Assembly (NCBI RefSeq): GCF_047663525.1
Contig: NC_092587.1
Location: 141,222,001-141,286,000, forward strand
DNA length: 64,000 nt
Direction of reading: 5' to 3'
From: Anas platyrhynchos
Taxonomy: Eukaryota; Chordata; Aves; Anseriformes; Anatidae
Under the pieces are notes generated by a model. The model saw nothing but the letters and a program-made list of their open reading frames with translations, was not told the origin of the DNA and made no database searches. This document shows positions 1 through 12,299 of this stretch, in pieces (the first letter of the stretch is position 1; every line of letters starts with the position of its first letter). Both the position numbers and the translations under genes were made by a program.

Positions 1-413
1 AAGATGACGTCCTTGTGCTGGGGCCACTTGTTAAGTCATTTCATGTTGTGCAATTTTCTCTTCAGCCAAGCACTGGGGCTCTCCACAGGGGCTGAGAATC
101 CCCTGTAACAAGGTGTGGGGGGGTATGTTTGTAAGATATATGTTTGTACTGTAGTCTATATATATCATATTTTTTGGGGACACAGCTCCTGATAGGATTG
201 GCTCATGTTTTCTGATGTCTATGCTAAACCTCAGTAAGAGGCCCAACTGCTGTTTGGGTGTCCCTCATGTAATGCAGTTACTCATCTGCTGTTACTGAAG
301 TTCAGTTGACATTTGCAGATAGAAGTGACCATTGTCATGTTTCAGCTATTAGTGAGGAAGCCATTACAGAAAGGACTGTGTTTTTATGGCTCAGTTTGTC
401 ATCTTTTGCATAG

Positions 414-562
414 GGAAGAAACTTCTTATGATGGACGCCCTATCTATTCTGTGAAGCTCATAATTTCAGAAGTGAATAGTGAAGATTATGAACAACCATT
501 TGTCTGTCAAGCTTCAAATGCCTTTGGGCAGGTTGCATCCTATATTATATTAAAACACAGAG
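414..562 (+). CDS. IL1RL2: IL1RL2 exon: second half of Ig domain 3
   Basis: The acceptor is a pyrimidine-rich stretch ending CATAG at 413 and the donor is GAG|GTAAGG. The reading frame enters with one base completing a split codon and leaves in phase 1. The segment carries the Ig hallmark with the second cysteine (EDYEQPFVCQASN) and the closing strand ASYIILKH. The open frame runs upstream of 414 without homology, so the exon start rests on the acceptor and on the same phase as the matching IL1RL1 exon at 36336. Confidence 0.8.
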
Positions 563-855
563 GTAAGGACTACTGCTATTTTTTGTGGCCTTTGTTTCAC
601 TTGACTTTCCCAGAAGGGGTTTTGACACCAAAAGCTCATATGTAGCATCAATAGAATGCACAAGAATTACTCTTTGTGTATTTATGCATGGCCCCCATGC
701 ATATGGGAGGAGTCACTCTAGTTATATATTTATCATTATTAAAATAATAGGTGGAAGTGAAACATACGAAATTCAAATTTGTATTACGTTTGTGTGAAAG
801 ATCAGATTTGGACAAATTCAACATTTTCTTTTTATTGTTATTGTATTTTGTGCAG

Positions 856-999
856 TTCCTGATACACGAACATGGCTGATTGGAGGGCTTCTCTCTTTGT
901 TGATTTTAACATTTATTATTTTAATAATCTATAAGATTTTCAAGATTGACCTGGTGCTTTGGTACCGGGATTCTGGATGTGCCTTTGTAAGTAAGGAAG
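856..999 (+). CDS. IL1RL2: IL1RL2 exon: transmembrane segment
   Basis: The exon follows a TTTTGTGCAG acceptor and ends at GAAG|GTAAGT. It encodes a short stalk (VPDTRTW), a hydrophobic helix of about 22 residues rich in Leu and Ile (LIGGLLSLLILTFIILII), then the conserved membrane-proximal motif YKIFKIDLVLWYRDS, a signature of the IL1R1/IL1RL2 branch. The exon is 144 nt, the same length as the IL1RL1 TM exon. Confidence 0.88.
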
Positions 1000-2422
1000 G
1001 TAAGTGAGTGTGACTAATTATGTTGTAACTAGCCTATTGATTTTTTTTTTTTCATTTACCATTATTTCTAAGCAATAATATGATTATTTAATAGAACATA
1101 TTTGGAATTTCCTTGAGAATTATTCAGATATGCTCTGAAAGATTTTTTCAGTCATATGGGTGAAATATGTAATCATAATTGAGGTGATAAACACTGCAGA
1201 ATAATTAAAACAGTTATGATGAGTTATGGTCAGAAAGAACTCTATATTTTTTTCCCCAATTAGCGTGTTGCACTCACTTTTCTGTAAAGTAGTTTGTGTG
1301 TAGATTTGTGGTCACTGATGATGATCAATAGGTGTCAGCAGAGCTACATCCCGTAGACTAGCTGTTTAAAAACGTGCATTAAATATTTATAGTAAAAATG
1401 AGACTCCCATTTTCTCAGAGAAAAGCGTTGGTTGCTTTGTTTGTTTTTGCACAACTTCTCTGTCTTACTCATCACTTTTCTTATAAACCCTGCAAGTTAT
1501 GACGGTTACATACCAAAGAGAAGAAATTATACTAATTGTCTCTTCTGTGATTCTGTGTTTCTATTACTTATTATGTGTTATCTATTAAATATGTGTTTCT
1601 GTTGAAAGTGGGAATAAGTGCAACATAGTTGATATTTTGCTTGGGCAACCCTTAGAATTTGATTGTCTGAAGTTCCCCAGAGCTTGAAAGTAAATGGATT
1701 ATGTGCAATAAGATAGTAAACATTTAAAAGCTGAGTTTTCCAGTAATTTTTAATATTCTAATGGGAATATAAAATCAAAGAAACTATGCTTCATAACTTG
1801 GTGAGCAAAACTTACCTTGTTGAATTAAATTTAATTTTGCTTTAGTTTCTTCACTTCACTCCTGTTTATTATGCAATATTGACTCTCAAAACCTCAGGCT
1901 TTTTGTGGTCTCTATCTGCCTTTTACTCACATAATTATTAGGAAAGAATTGCCATTTTTCCACCCTTTCTGGTGGTTCATCATAAGTGGAGAGAACTGCT
2001 GTTGGGTTTGTTTCAGGAGAGGTGGCGAAGAAAGTCCTGCAATAACACTTTATTAATGTCCTGGCACCTGTGGGGCTGGGGACTCCTTCCTGCAGACCCC
2101 AGGGTCTTGCATCCAGCTCACTTGCTGGCAATGTTCCTCCCCATGAGAGGAAAAAAAGATCGGGTTCTGTGGTTCATCATCTTCCTTTTGACCTGTAGAG
2201 CATTTTAATGTTTTGCTGTTATTCTGTCAGGCAGGTGTGAATAAACCCCTCATTACTATTTTTTAAGTATTTTAGAATTAAACCTTGTAATAACCTTGCT
2301 GTTTAACAGAAACATTTCTGTTTAACAGAAACATTTTCTTCCTTTCAGAACAGAAACGTTTCCTAATAGAAACATGTTGTTTCTTCCTTTCTGTTTAACA
2401 GAAACATTTGTGTTTGTTTTAG

Positions 2423-2584
2423 ATGGGAAAATCTACGATGCGTATGTCCTGTATACAAAAGGCAGTGGAGGCAGCAGCTTCTATCATCTGGAAAACTTTG
2501 TTCTTGGAATTCTCCCCAGTGTTTTAGAACAACAATGTGGATATAATCTCTTTATATTAGGAAGGGATGATTTACCAGGAGAAG
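2423..2584 (+). CDS. IL1RL2: IL1RL2 exon: first half of TIR domain
   Basis: The exon encodes TIR box 1 (DGKIYDAYVLYTK) and box 2 (QQCGYNLFILGRDDLPGE). The acceptor is TTTGTTTTAG at 2422 and the donor is GAAG|GTATGG. The intron just upstream contains repeated copies of a 19-base unit with extra AG dinucleotides (see findings). One of these could add seven in-frame codons. Confidence 0.88.
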
Positions 2585-3075
2585 GTATGGTTTAATTAGC
2601 AGAATTAATATGTTGGGGTTAGAAGATTACATATACAACCGAAAAAAAACCCAGCTCTTATTGTAAAGCAAATTTAAAACTAAGTTGTTGTTGTTTGTTT
2701 GTTTATACATGGAGAATTTGATCTCTTGTCCATTGGATAATATGTTAATTTCTAATTGGTTGTTGTTTTTGGTGGTGGTGGTGGTTTTCCATATTCAGAT
2801 TTCTGTTTTGATGTTATAACATCTGCATTTTCTTTCTAATGATAAACAAGCTCCTGGGGACTGAAGAAAGCAATTTTTGTCAGCAACTTTATGCAATGGA
2901 CTTGAATCATGGATGATAGTTGGGAGATCTTAGACCTATCAGTTCTTTCTCTGAGCTAGTTACTATTCTATATATATAATATACATATATATATATACAC
3001 ACATAAAAATTTAAAACTATGAAATATTTTGCATCAGTTATAAAGTTTCTATGCAAACTTTGTTTATTCTTTCAG

Positions 3076-3464
3076 ATATGGTCAGTGTTGCTGATGAAAC
3101 CCTTAAGCAAAGCAGAAGGCTGATGATTATTTTGGCATCGGAAACACCTAGTTGCCTGTTAGAAGATGCTTGTGAACAACAATTAGCTATGTACAATGCT
3201 CTCATCCGTGATGGGACTCAAGTAATTCTTATAGAAATGGATGAAATACTGGACTACACAAGCATGCCAGAATCAGTCAGGTACATTAAGCAAAAACATG
3301 GGGCTATCCAATGGAAAGGAGATGTCTCAGAAAAATCTTGTTCAGCAAATACAAAATTCTGGAAGAATGTACGTTATCAGATGCCACCTAAGAAAAAAAT
3401 GTCTCATTCTGAAATTTATTTATTGCGCCAAACTTTGAACAGTTCCACCACAAAGGGAAATTAA
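3076..3464 (+). CDS. IL1RL2: IL1RL2 last coding exon: second half of TIR domain, stop
   Basis: The acceptor is TATTCTTTCAG. The exon encodes the TIR helix region (ETLKQSRRLMIILASE), the EEQ/EQQLAMYNALI-type motif, PESVRYIKQKHGAIQW and box 3 (FWKNVRYQMPPKKK). It ends at TAA 3462-3464 after a tail of about 20 residues that is poorly conserved in the family. Confidence 0.88.
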
Positions 3465-5090
3465 GCCCCACTTACTAAAATAATACTGCAAAGGTAATTA
3501 TAAAATGCTTTCTACAGAAATTCTGTGTGTTACGAACAGTGTTTTCTTCAAGGAGTATGAACTACTCATCCTGTCCCCAAATTATATCCCTAATAGGAAA
3601 ATTCTGTGCAACTTTGTTTCTGTTTGTGCTATGGATAGTGACACAATTTATTGTGTTGGCCTCAACCTCAACTTCAAACGTCAACAAGACATTTGAAGTA
3701 AGTATGCAGATACTTACTGGACTGTTAAATAGTGGTAATCTACAGAAATGAAATATCCACTGAAGAACCAACCTTGAAGTCCATTTGTTTCCTAATTCAA
3801 ACTGCAGATGATAAATTAAAAACATGTTTGTGTAGGCTGCGTTTTCCTAGTCTTTCTGTTCTTCTTGTTGCCCCTCCGTGGTTGTCTGACTTCCTCATTA
3901 CCGCAAGAATTTGTACTGTGCAAGTTCTTGGGGCCCTTCCTGAGCAACAGTCCTCATCATTGCTTCTTTATAGGGATGGTGAAATATATGACATGGCAGG
4001 TGTATTTTAAACTACTCATGACACTGCATGCATTTCAGCTGAACAGTTGATTACCAAATGTGTTAGAGGAATGGAGTGAAATCCACGACTTCTTAAACAT
4101 TTATTGAATAATCCTGTGAGAACTCGTAAGTATTTTTTGTTTGTTTTTTTGTTTGTTTTTTTCCTAAACTTTGAAACAGTCAGGAAAATGAAAATATTTC
4201 AGGTTTCTTGCAAACTTGAAGCTTTCTAGACTGTGCTGCTACTCAGGAAAACATATTCTCATTCTGTGTCTCACCTGTGTTACCTACAAGCCTAGAAATT
4301 TCACTGAGAATTTGTCAAAGGTGCTGTGCTTGGGCTGAGCATCCTGGATAGGGTGGAAAGTGGCCAGTTCTGAAACCTGAACAGGAGCAGATGGCAATAA
4401 ATCATATCCTGTTTATTTACGGCCAAAAAAAAGTAATAAAAAAAAATAGAGGCATGTGCTTCCAAGATCTTTTTCGCTTGTGTTAAAAAACAGAATCTTC
4501 TTATTTCCATGGGATGTAGCAAGGGAAATAATAAAGAAAAGATGCTGAAAACATGGTTGATTTTTTCAACTTTAAATTTTGTTTTAGAGCACCTAAAAAT
4601 AAATAATAGTAATTAAAAAAATGACTCTAGGATTTGTAGTATTACAGAGAAGTACATTGATTTGTATGGAGTTGTGCTGTATTTTTTGTTTCATCTGTGA
4701 AAGTGCTGTGATGATTTCTGGTGACTTTTTTTGTAGTTCTTTTCAGATGTTTGCTACAATATTAGAGACAAGCATTTTTCCACTAGGACTCTTAAGGACT
4801 GTAAATGAAGACAGATGATTGTAAATTGGCATTTATCTACCTGAGACTTTCTTTTAAGCAACCACATTCAGTATGAGTATTTAGGCATTTTAAGTTTTGT
4901 GTGTGTGTGATAAAGTGGGGGAGGTTTTGGTTATTGTGGTTAATTGTTAGTTAACTACTGGAGTGCAGCCCAACACAAAGTGCCTTAACCTTCTACTGTG
5001 GGAGTTTGTTTGCAGTTGAATTTTGTGTCTGTTTTCTCTACTTGGAAACTTTTTTTTAGTTCAATAAAAGAACTCCCATAGAGACAGATG
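3465..5090 (+). other. IL1RL2: IL1RL2 3'UTR (candidate)
   Basis: AT-rich non-coding sequence follows the stop. AATAAA hexamers occur at 4396-4401, 4530-4535 and 5063-5068. The last is followed by a GT-rich stretch (TGTGCTGATTGTTCTTG) about 20 nt downstream and is the best poly(A) candidate by sequence. Which site is used cannot be told from the genome alone. Small open frames here look like chance. Confidence 0.45.
5063..5068 (+). terminator. Poly(A) signal AATAAA, candidate for IL1RL2
   Basis: AATAAA with a GT-rich downstream element, 1.6 kb past the IL1RL2 stop codon. Earlier hexamers at 4396 and 4530 are alternatives. Confidence 0.4.
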
Positions 5091-5099
5091 TGCTGATTG

Positions 5100-8000
5100 T
5101 TCTTGATTAAAAATAAAACAAACCAAACAATAACAACAGATTAGTTAGCAAGAGGTTTGCTTCTGGAAACTTCATAGGTCCAGAAGAAAAAAAATCTCTG
5201 AAGTAGTATTTGTTCACCACAATGGGGTAGATGTACTTTAGTTCATTGTCTGTACTGACAGAAAATAGCCAGAATGGTATGTGTTGGAAGATACACTCAA
5301 AGTATTCTTTCCACTATTTTTTACTTTTGAACCATAACTATGTAGTATTTCTCATGTTAGCTTGCTCCTGTCATTTTATTTATATGTATCTTTTTGGCAC
5401 TGCAAGTTGTCCCTCCCCTTTCTTGTCTTGTGATTAACTTGTCTCAAATTTTCTAACTCCAATCCAACTTTCCATCCATGCTGTGATATTTTTTTCCCCC
5501 TGTAGTGCTTTTCTCCTTTCATAATTTTTCTCTTTCCTGTCTTTGTCAGCTAATGCTGAGCACATGGCATACTTCACATTTAAATCTACGCATCTATGAC
5601 TGTAATAGTTCGTGATAGAGGCTCATGTGGTGGGGAAGAGGATATGCTCTGAGTCCAAGCTAAAGGCTCCTGCCTTCTGTTCTGAGGCTATGGTGGTTTA
5701 TATTGGTAAGCCTTCCATATCTGCAGTTACCTGTAAGGTAAAGCAGGCAGAATGCCATTAATGTTTATGAAAATTTAGGCTAAGGAGAACCTTTTTTTTT
5801 TTGTCTGAAAATGATTAAGGATGTTTACCTTCAAGATGGCATGTAAGTAGAATTGGTAACTAGCAGCTTTATTCCAGAGTACCCAGGTCTCTGGTTCAGC
5901 AATGTATGCTATGGCACAGGAACAGTAAAGTTTCCTCCTCTCTTCCCTATGCTCAATATTCCCCTGCTGCCAACGTAGGCAGCAGCAGAGCAAAGTATGC
6001 CAAGTACTATGCATGCTTGTTCTCTTTTAAGATGTGATAATAATAACCAGGGCTTGTTGGAAATCTACCGGAACTCACCTGGAGAAAAGAGGGAGAGTGA
6101 ACAAGTGGGAAAACACATCTTCCCCTGACCCTGCCTCAGAAACTATTAACAATGACACCTTTCCTTTCATGCTTTATCTCCAGGGAGATGGCCAACCTTA
6201 GTTTCTTTCTCTCAAGTTATCTCATTGAAACTGTAACTTCTAGTATTTTAAAGGCTTTTGACTTGCGTATTGTAAAAAAAGCATTTCTTTTATGTACAGC
6301 ACATTCTCACAATTGACACTGCGCAGAAGTAATGAGAACACCACCAGTATCTACCCTATCTGTTTCTTCTTATCACAAAGCAAGATTTGAATTCACTGTA
6401 AGGCACCTTTTTCATACAGCCTGTTGTTCAATCTTAACAAATGCTTGAAAACATTCTTCAAAGTCAGCCTTACCTGCATGCACTTCAGCTTCTGAGTTTA
6501 TTTATATTTTTTTTAAATCATTATTTGTTTTTTTAGGGCTGGGAAGGAAGCTCAGAATCCATGTAAGTAACTTCCCTGAAAACAGACAAGGTGAAGGAAA
6601 TACTCAAACTCCCCAACACAAAACAACTGTAGAACCCAGGAACACTTACCTGCCAGCTTCTGAACTTGAATCACTACTAAACTACTTCAAAGGGAAGCAG
6701 CACCACCAGTGTTTTCCTGTCCTGAGAAGGCACCACCAACATAACTAGCTCACAGAATCTCTAAAACTATTTCACAGAGATAGTGGAAAACCTGAAGAAA
6801 AAGCAGCCTATTGGGAAGCACTGAGTCCATTTCACCAAGACAGTAGAAAAGGACCCTAGGTAACCTGAGCCTCAAACTCCCCTGGGGAGGCAATTCCTCC
6901 CATAAGTCCTCATGCTTCCTATATAGCAAAGGTCAAATGATCCCCACCTGGCAGATTTCACTTCACAAGGGTGAAGCCAAGAGACTTTGTGGAATAGGCT
7001 CATCTACCTGGCTTCGATGTTTTAAGGTCAATTGCTCCTTATCACTAATAGAAATAACCTGACAAGGGGCTTAGCGGTTAGAGTTGACCAAATGAATTAA
7101 TTACAAAAGGTGCGTAAGGGCCGTATTTCTGCTAGTCATTCTGTGAGGAAAATTAGTACAGAGCCTGTTAAAATAAGACAAATAAACACAAATAAAAGAA
7201 ATAAATAAGAGAAAAAGAAAATGACCAAAAAGACAAAATGGCCATCATAGATTTTTACCTGTCTAGTCAAGACAGATAAAGAATATAGCAATCAGAAAGA
7301 CTTTTCTTGACATTAATGTTATTTAAACTTGCTTTTCTGAGATCTCTTCTTTATGAAAGACTTTTCAAAATCTAGCGCCATGACCTCTGACTGCAGTATC
7401 TACTTTGGCTGCATATAAACTATCATGTCTAAATGCACTCCCTATTCAGGTTAAGGACCGGGCTGAAAGTTTTGGCTTTAATTTGGTTACATGCCTACAT
7501 TGCTGTTTTCTGACATGTCATGGGAAGAAGATTGGCTGGCTTGGAGGAGCTTCTGTACACATGGCTTTTAGGCTGCAGTGAAAGTGTTCCTCTAGATCTG
7601 GAATTTTGAAGATGGTTGCAGTCTCCAAGCTCAGAGCCAATCATGTATTAGTCTGGCACAATTGACTTTTGTTCCTTGCCCTAGCTGTTCCTTCACCTCC
7701 TCTTCACATACAAGGACACGCCTCTCTTTCCTGCTCCTTCATTAATAAACAAACCAGGATAGATTAAAACCTCTTTCTTTTTTGGAAGTTGAAAGGTCCT
7801 TTGGTGACCGAAGGGTTGAAAAATAGCCCCAGGTGTGCTTCATGTCGCCCTCAAATATATGGTGCTGCCAAAGCTGGAGTTTTCTGCTCCAGCTCTTGGG
7901 AGGCTTGGAGCAGTCCCTGGCTTTTTGGGGGAGGCTGGCAGTTGTGAGAGAGAGGGACTCAGGGGTTTGGTGGGGCTTCAGAAACCAGGGAATCACGTCA

Positions 8001-11000
8001 TGTTCTTGTTTCCCTCCTTCCCCACTCTATTTCTTTCTGCTGGAAACCCTTGAAAGAGCCCACCTCTTGTTCGTCTCTTGTTCATCCCTTTCTCTATCAT
8101 TTATCTCTCATACTCAGTGGCATTCAGCTGCTTGTCACCAAAAAAAAAAATAAAATTAAAAAATGTAAGAAAAGAAAAGAAGAGAAAACAAAAGAAAAAA
8201 AGAAAAGGAAAGAAAACAAGACACAAACCAAACCAACAACAATAACTATTAATTCCTCTGCACTGTGCATTACAACAAATCCCAGCTGGGCTAGGGCCTT
8301 TGAGAAGGGGCTATATATATTTCTCTCAGAGATGTGAATGGTATAGGATAGTGGCTATTTCCACTTAGGGAGTAGTATTGGACAGTATTAGATGTTGCTC
8401 TGAAGAAATTAAAAAGAGGATGTTTGGCAACACCATCATGGGGGTTGGATTTTAACTCAAAAAGGATTTTTTGCCAAGAAAACATAGAATTTTTGAAAAT
8501 AACCTTAAGACAACTTTTGGCAGCTAAACAACATCTCAATTGGGTAAGAGGCTAATTGAAAAAAATAAATAAATCTTGTAATGTTTTAAATGTGTTTATC
8601 CAGTCTGACTTAGACCTGGCAGTATTATAAAGTTTTTGCGTCCTGGCCCATACTGGGGGAGAATAAGGGAGGAAGAGAGGAATAATAATGGCAGCAGCAT
8701 CTTACTTAATTACTGATTAAGATCACAGGTAACATTTGAGCTGTTTGTGGGACATATAAAGCAGAAAAGTGCAGTTTTATCCTTGTATGTGCCTCTCTCT
8801 AACCACAGATGTATATAAAATGGGTGTATTTCACTGATTGTTGTTTTTCTCACTGAAGATAACTTCAATCAGCCTGATGATCATATTCTGATTTCCTCAT
8901 TGAGGCAACCTCCTGGATCACAATGTTCCTCTCACAAGACTCAGTGTTGTGGAAATTCCCTTTACTTAGATGCAGAGCAGATTCTTTCTTCCCCTAAGTG
9001 CTTCTGGTTTGCCATCAACCAAGTCTTTTCAAGCATGAGTACAGAGTACTTCTGAGTAGGAGGGGAAGGGGAGCAGAGGTTTTACAGACTGTATAGACTC
9101 AGCTGTGAAAGTTGTTATTTTTGACCTGCACTGAACATCTTCACCTGTATTTCGTAACAGAATGTGGGATGTATCCACCTACAGATTATTATAAATGTCC
9201 TGGTGAGGAAAAAAAAAAGGCTTTTGACATATGATGAAGTTTGGTTACAGATGGTGCATGCCTGCATGCTCCTTGGGATAGGGGCTTGTAATTATGCTGA
9301 GTTGGTCTGTTGTTATTACACAGTTAAACATTACACAGTTAACTTCCCTCAGAAGGGAGATGGAGATGTCTTTCCTTATTAAGGTGACTTTGGACGCTGA
9401 GAGTTATTAAAAGATTCCCCTTTGCTCTTGAAGGAAACATCTTTCTTCGAAGGTTCTTGGTTGACAAACACACAATATGAAATCACCAGGGAAATAAATG
9501 CCTGCAGACATCACGTTGACACAGCCATCCAGTGTAGCTGAGTACTAGGAGAGGCGTGACACTTTTTCCCTCTTCATCTGGTGTGGTCTGACAGGTGTTT
9601 ATGCTCTGGCCTTGCTGGCTTGGACTGTCCGGCTCACACTTGCTCCAAGGCTGCCCCTTCTGTTGTACCAGCACAGCTGTGAAATTGGCCCAAGAACTAA
9701 ACCAGCTGAAAAATAACTAAGGTTTTCCTGTTCCTCTTGGCCAGTTATTTCTTAGGCAGATCTATTTTCTGAATGGTCTGCCATCTAGGAAAATCCAAAG
9801 TTTTTGTTTTGTTTTGTTTTGTTTTCTAGTACTGAAAAGGCAGGGAAGTCAAAGTGGTTGGTTAGGATAGCATGAGAAGTACTGCTCCTAAAGTATGGCT
9901 TTGGGAGGGTTAAAAGGCTGGGTGATGTTCTGTCCTACCATGGCCACACCATTTCTAGCACTCAAGCTCTGCACACTGAAGTGTCATGCCAGGAATGTCT
10001 GGCAATGCCAGTTGTCTGAGATAACGTCTCTCTTATCTGGTCCCCTGTTTGGGTTTGGGGGATTTTTTTCCATGCATTGCATCTGATAGACTTTTAGTTG
10101 CCTTTGTCGAGGGATTGACTTAAAAAGGTCATAAGCCACAGGGAGCAGCATGTTCTAGGACACCAGTATCAGATGAGGGGTATGTTTTGCAACCCACACA
10201 ACTTTTCTTGTTTTGCTACCCATCAAGCTTCAGCACAATTTTAGTGCTTGCCATCCAGTTTATTAAACTGAAATAAATGATAGATTTTATGAAAAGAATA
10301 GCAGTGCTGTAGCACTCCTTGCAAAGACGTTGCAGCAGTAGGAAGCCTACATGGGTTCCTGGGGAAGCCAGACTTGGAAGAGATATCCAATAGTAGGTGA
10401 ATGAACAGACAAATTTTAACAGGCTCAGGGATTTCCTGGTACTGAGAGCAAGTGGAAACTAGGGGAGTGCTGTGGAGGAGTGATGGCGTATGCTGGCCCT
10501 GATCTTACTCTTCATTTTTCTTAATAGTCATTTCTGCAGAAAAAGTACTGAGATAGATGGTGTGAACCTGCACAGCTGTTTTCCTATTCCTATGACTGGA
10601 AGTATAAAAACATGACAATGATGGAGCTTGCTTGGTCATTCCTTCAGTTCGCTAACACCACTGTAGACATTCTTTCATATCTTTTTTTCATGTAATTTAT
10701 TAATGGTCTCATTCCACAGATATCAAGTCTTAGAGGAAATCCTCTTGTATGAATAGTAAACTCTTCAAAATTTGTCATCTGGTTCTTCTGTCTACCTGTT
10801 CCACTGTTTCAACAAAGTCTGCTGTCATTACCCATTACCTTGCATCAACAGGCTTCACTGTTACTTTTTATCGCTCTGAGAATTTGTCATTCTGTCATTA
10901 TTTCAGACACCTAAATAGCTATTTTTCGATTCAAGATGTGAGTTTTCCAGTGTTTGTAGCTTTTTTTTCTTTTCTTTGTCTTTTCAACCTTTAATGGACC

Positions 11001-11580
11001 ATCAGATAAAACACTGTTGGTGAAAATCATCTGGAATCATTTGTGTAGAGCAGGCTCTTTTGTCATCATTATTCTATTGTATTAGCCTTTGAGATATAAA
11101 TATTTATTTTCTCTTGTTGTAGATGATGCTGTTCCAGCTTCACATTGGATATTATTTTTTGATTTAAACTTCTCACTTCTCATTAATTTACTGTGATTTC
11201 TGTCATAAGATGTTGACTCTTTCCAAACATATTACCCAACAGTGAGATCACTTGGCTCTGACATATATAAAGAAAGAAAAAAAGAAAATAAAATAGGATT
11301 TGGAACTTCCCAGACTTTTCTATTGCCCTGTTGTAGGGAGATGCATGAACTAGACAGAAATGTTTCATAGTGTTTGGAATGAAACACAAATTGTTATGGT
11401 GAATACTACTTATAACCTCCTTAAATTGCATATTTTAAGCTATAAGGGTAGGTGAAATTGACCATAATAACAATGTGCAGCTGTTATTTAATGGTGGCAT
11501 TTCCACTATTTTTTTTATTTCCACTTTGTATTCTCCAAATTAAAAGATCTCCTCTCTCCTCCTCCCAAACTCCACCCTCT
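5100..11580. other. Intergenic DNA between IL1RL2 and IL1RL1, no gene seen
   Basis: About 6.5 kb of AT-rich sequence without a credible exon, RNA gene or clearly recognised repeat. It holds simple-sequence tracts, for example an A-rich purine stretch near 8140-8220 and (GTTTT)n near 9800-9825. Open frames up to about 106 codons show no family motif or conserved pattern and are taken as chance. Confidence 0.6.
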
Positions 11581-11589
11581 TCTCTCCCC

Positions 11590-12285
11590 CCACCTCCAGG
11601 GGGAGAGACTTTCAGGGATGGGGTATCCACAGCTTCTAGAGGTAAACTCTTCCAGGGCCTCACCACCTGCCAAGTGAATAATTTCTTCCTAATATCTAAT
11701 CTAAATCTCCCCTCTCTTAGTTTAGAAACATTACCCCTTGTCCTATCACTACACTCCCTAACAAATAATCCCTCTCCAGTTTTCCCATAGGAATGCTTTA
11801 GGTACTAGAAAGCTGCAATGAGATCTCCCCAGAGCCTTCTCCTTTCCAGGCTGAACAACCCCAACTCTCAGCCTGTCTTCATAGAAGAGGTGTTCCAGCC
11901 CTCCGAGCTTTTTCATAGTCCTCTGGGCCCACTGTAACTGGTCCATGCTGCTCTGGTGCTGAGGGTCCCAGAGCTGAATGCAATACTCCAGGTAGAACAG
12001 AGGGGGACAATCACCTCCCTCACCCTGCTGGCCATGCTTCTTTTGATGCAGCCCAGGGTACGGTTGGCTTTTTGGGCTGCAAGTGCACGTTGCTAGCTCA
12101 TGTTGAATTTTTCATCCACCAGCATCCCCAAGTCCTTCTCCTCAGGTCTGCTCCCAACCCCCTCATTGCCCAGCCTGTATTCATGTCTGGAATTGCCCTG
12201 ACCCAGGTGCAGGACCTTGCACTTGGCCTTACTGAACTTCATGAGGTTCATATAGGCCTTCACTGATCTATCAACCACAGAGTTG
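11590..12285 (-). mobile_element. CR1 LINE fragment (antisense to + strand)
   Basis: The sequence is typical avian CR1 read in reverse complement. On the minus strand, near 12278-12093, it encodes the reverse transcriptase C-terminal motif with [15 protein letters not shown] and [16 protein letters not shown]. Further toward the 3' end it has the familiar GLEHLFYEDRLR-type segment. The element is 5' truncated and the + strand starts inside its 3' region, so the terminal CR1 octamers are not obvious. Frames are broken and it is inactive. Confidence 0.88.
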
Positions 12286-12299
12286 CTATTCTATTTATG

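Larger units (their letters stand above)
414..3464 (+). other. IL1RL2: IL1RL2 (IL-36 receptor), 3' part of gene
   Basis: This is the last part of an IL-1 receptor family gene, with exons 414-562, 856-999, 2423-2584 and 3076-3464. They encode the second half of Ig domain 3, the transmembrane helix and the whole cytoplasmic TIR domain. All junctions are GT/AG and the phases are consistent (1, 1, 1). I prefer IL1RL2 over IL1R1 for three reasons. The juxtamembrane residues PDTRTWLIGG resemble the PDFRAYLIGG of human IL1RL2, the Ig3 end has the SEDYEQPFVC and SYIIL pattern, and the next gene downstream is IL1RL1 as in mammals. The TIR tail (PESVRYIKQKHGAIQW, FWKNVRYQMPP) fits both IL1R1 and IL1RL2. 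In mammals the product binds IL-36 cytokines with IL1RAP and signals through MyD88. The 5' exons (signal, Ig1, Ig2, start of Ig3) lie outside the window. Confidence 0.82.

Noticed and set aside
414..3464. Calling the first gene IL1R1 instead of IL1RL2
   Set aside because: The TIR alone fits both, but the stalk and start of the TM helix, the Ig3 end and direct adjacency to IL1RL1 favour IL1RL2. A tree with bird IL1R1 and IL1RL2 would settle it.
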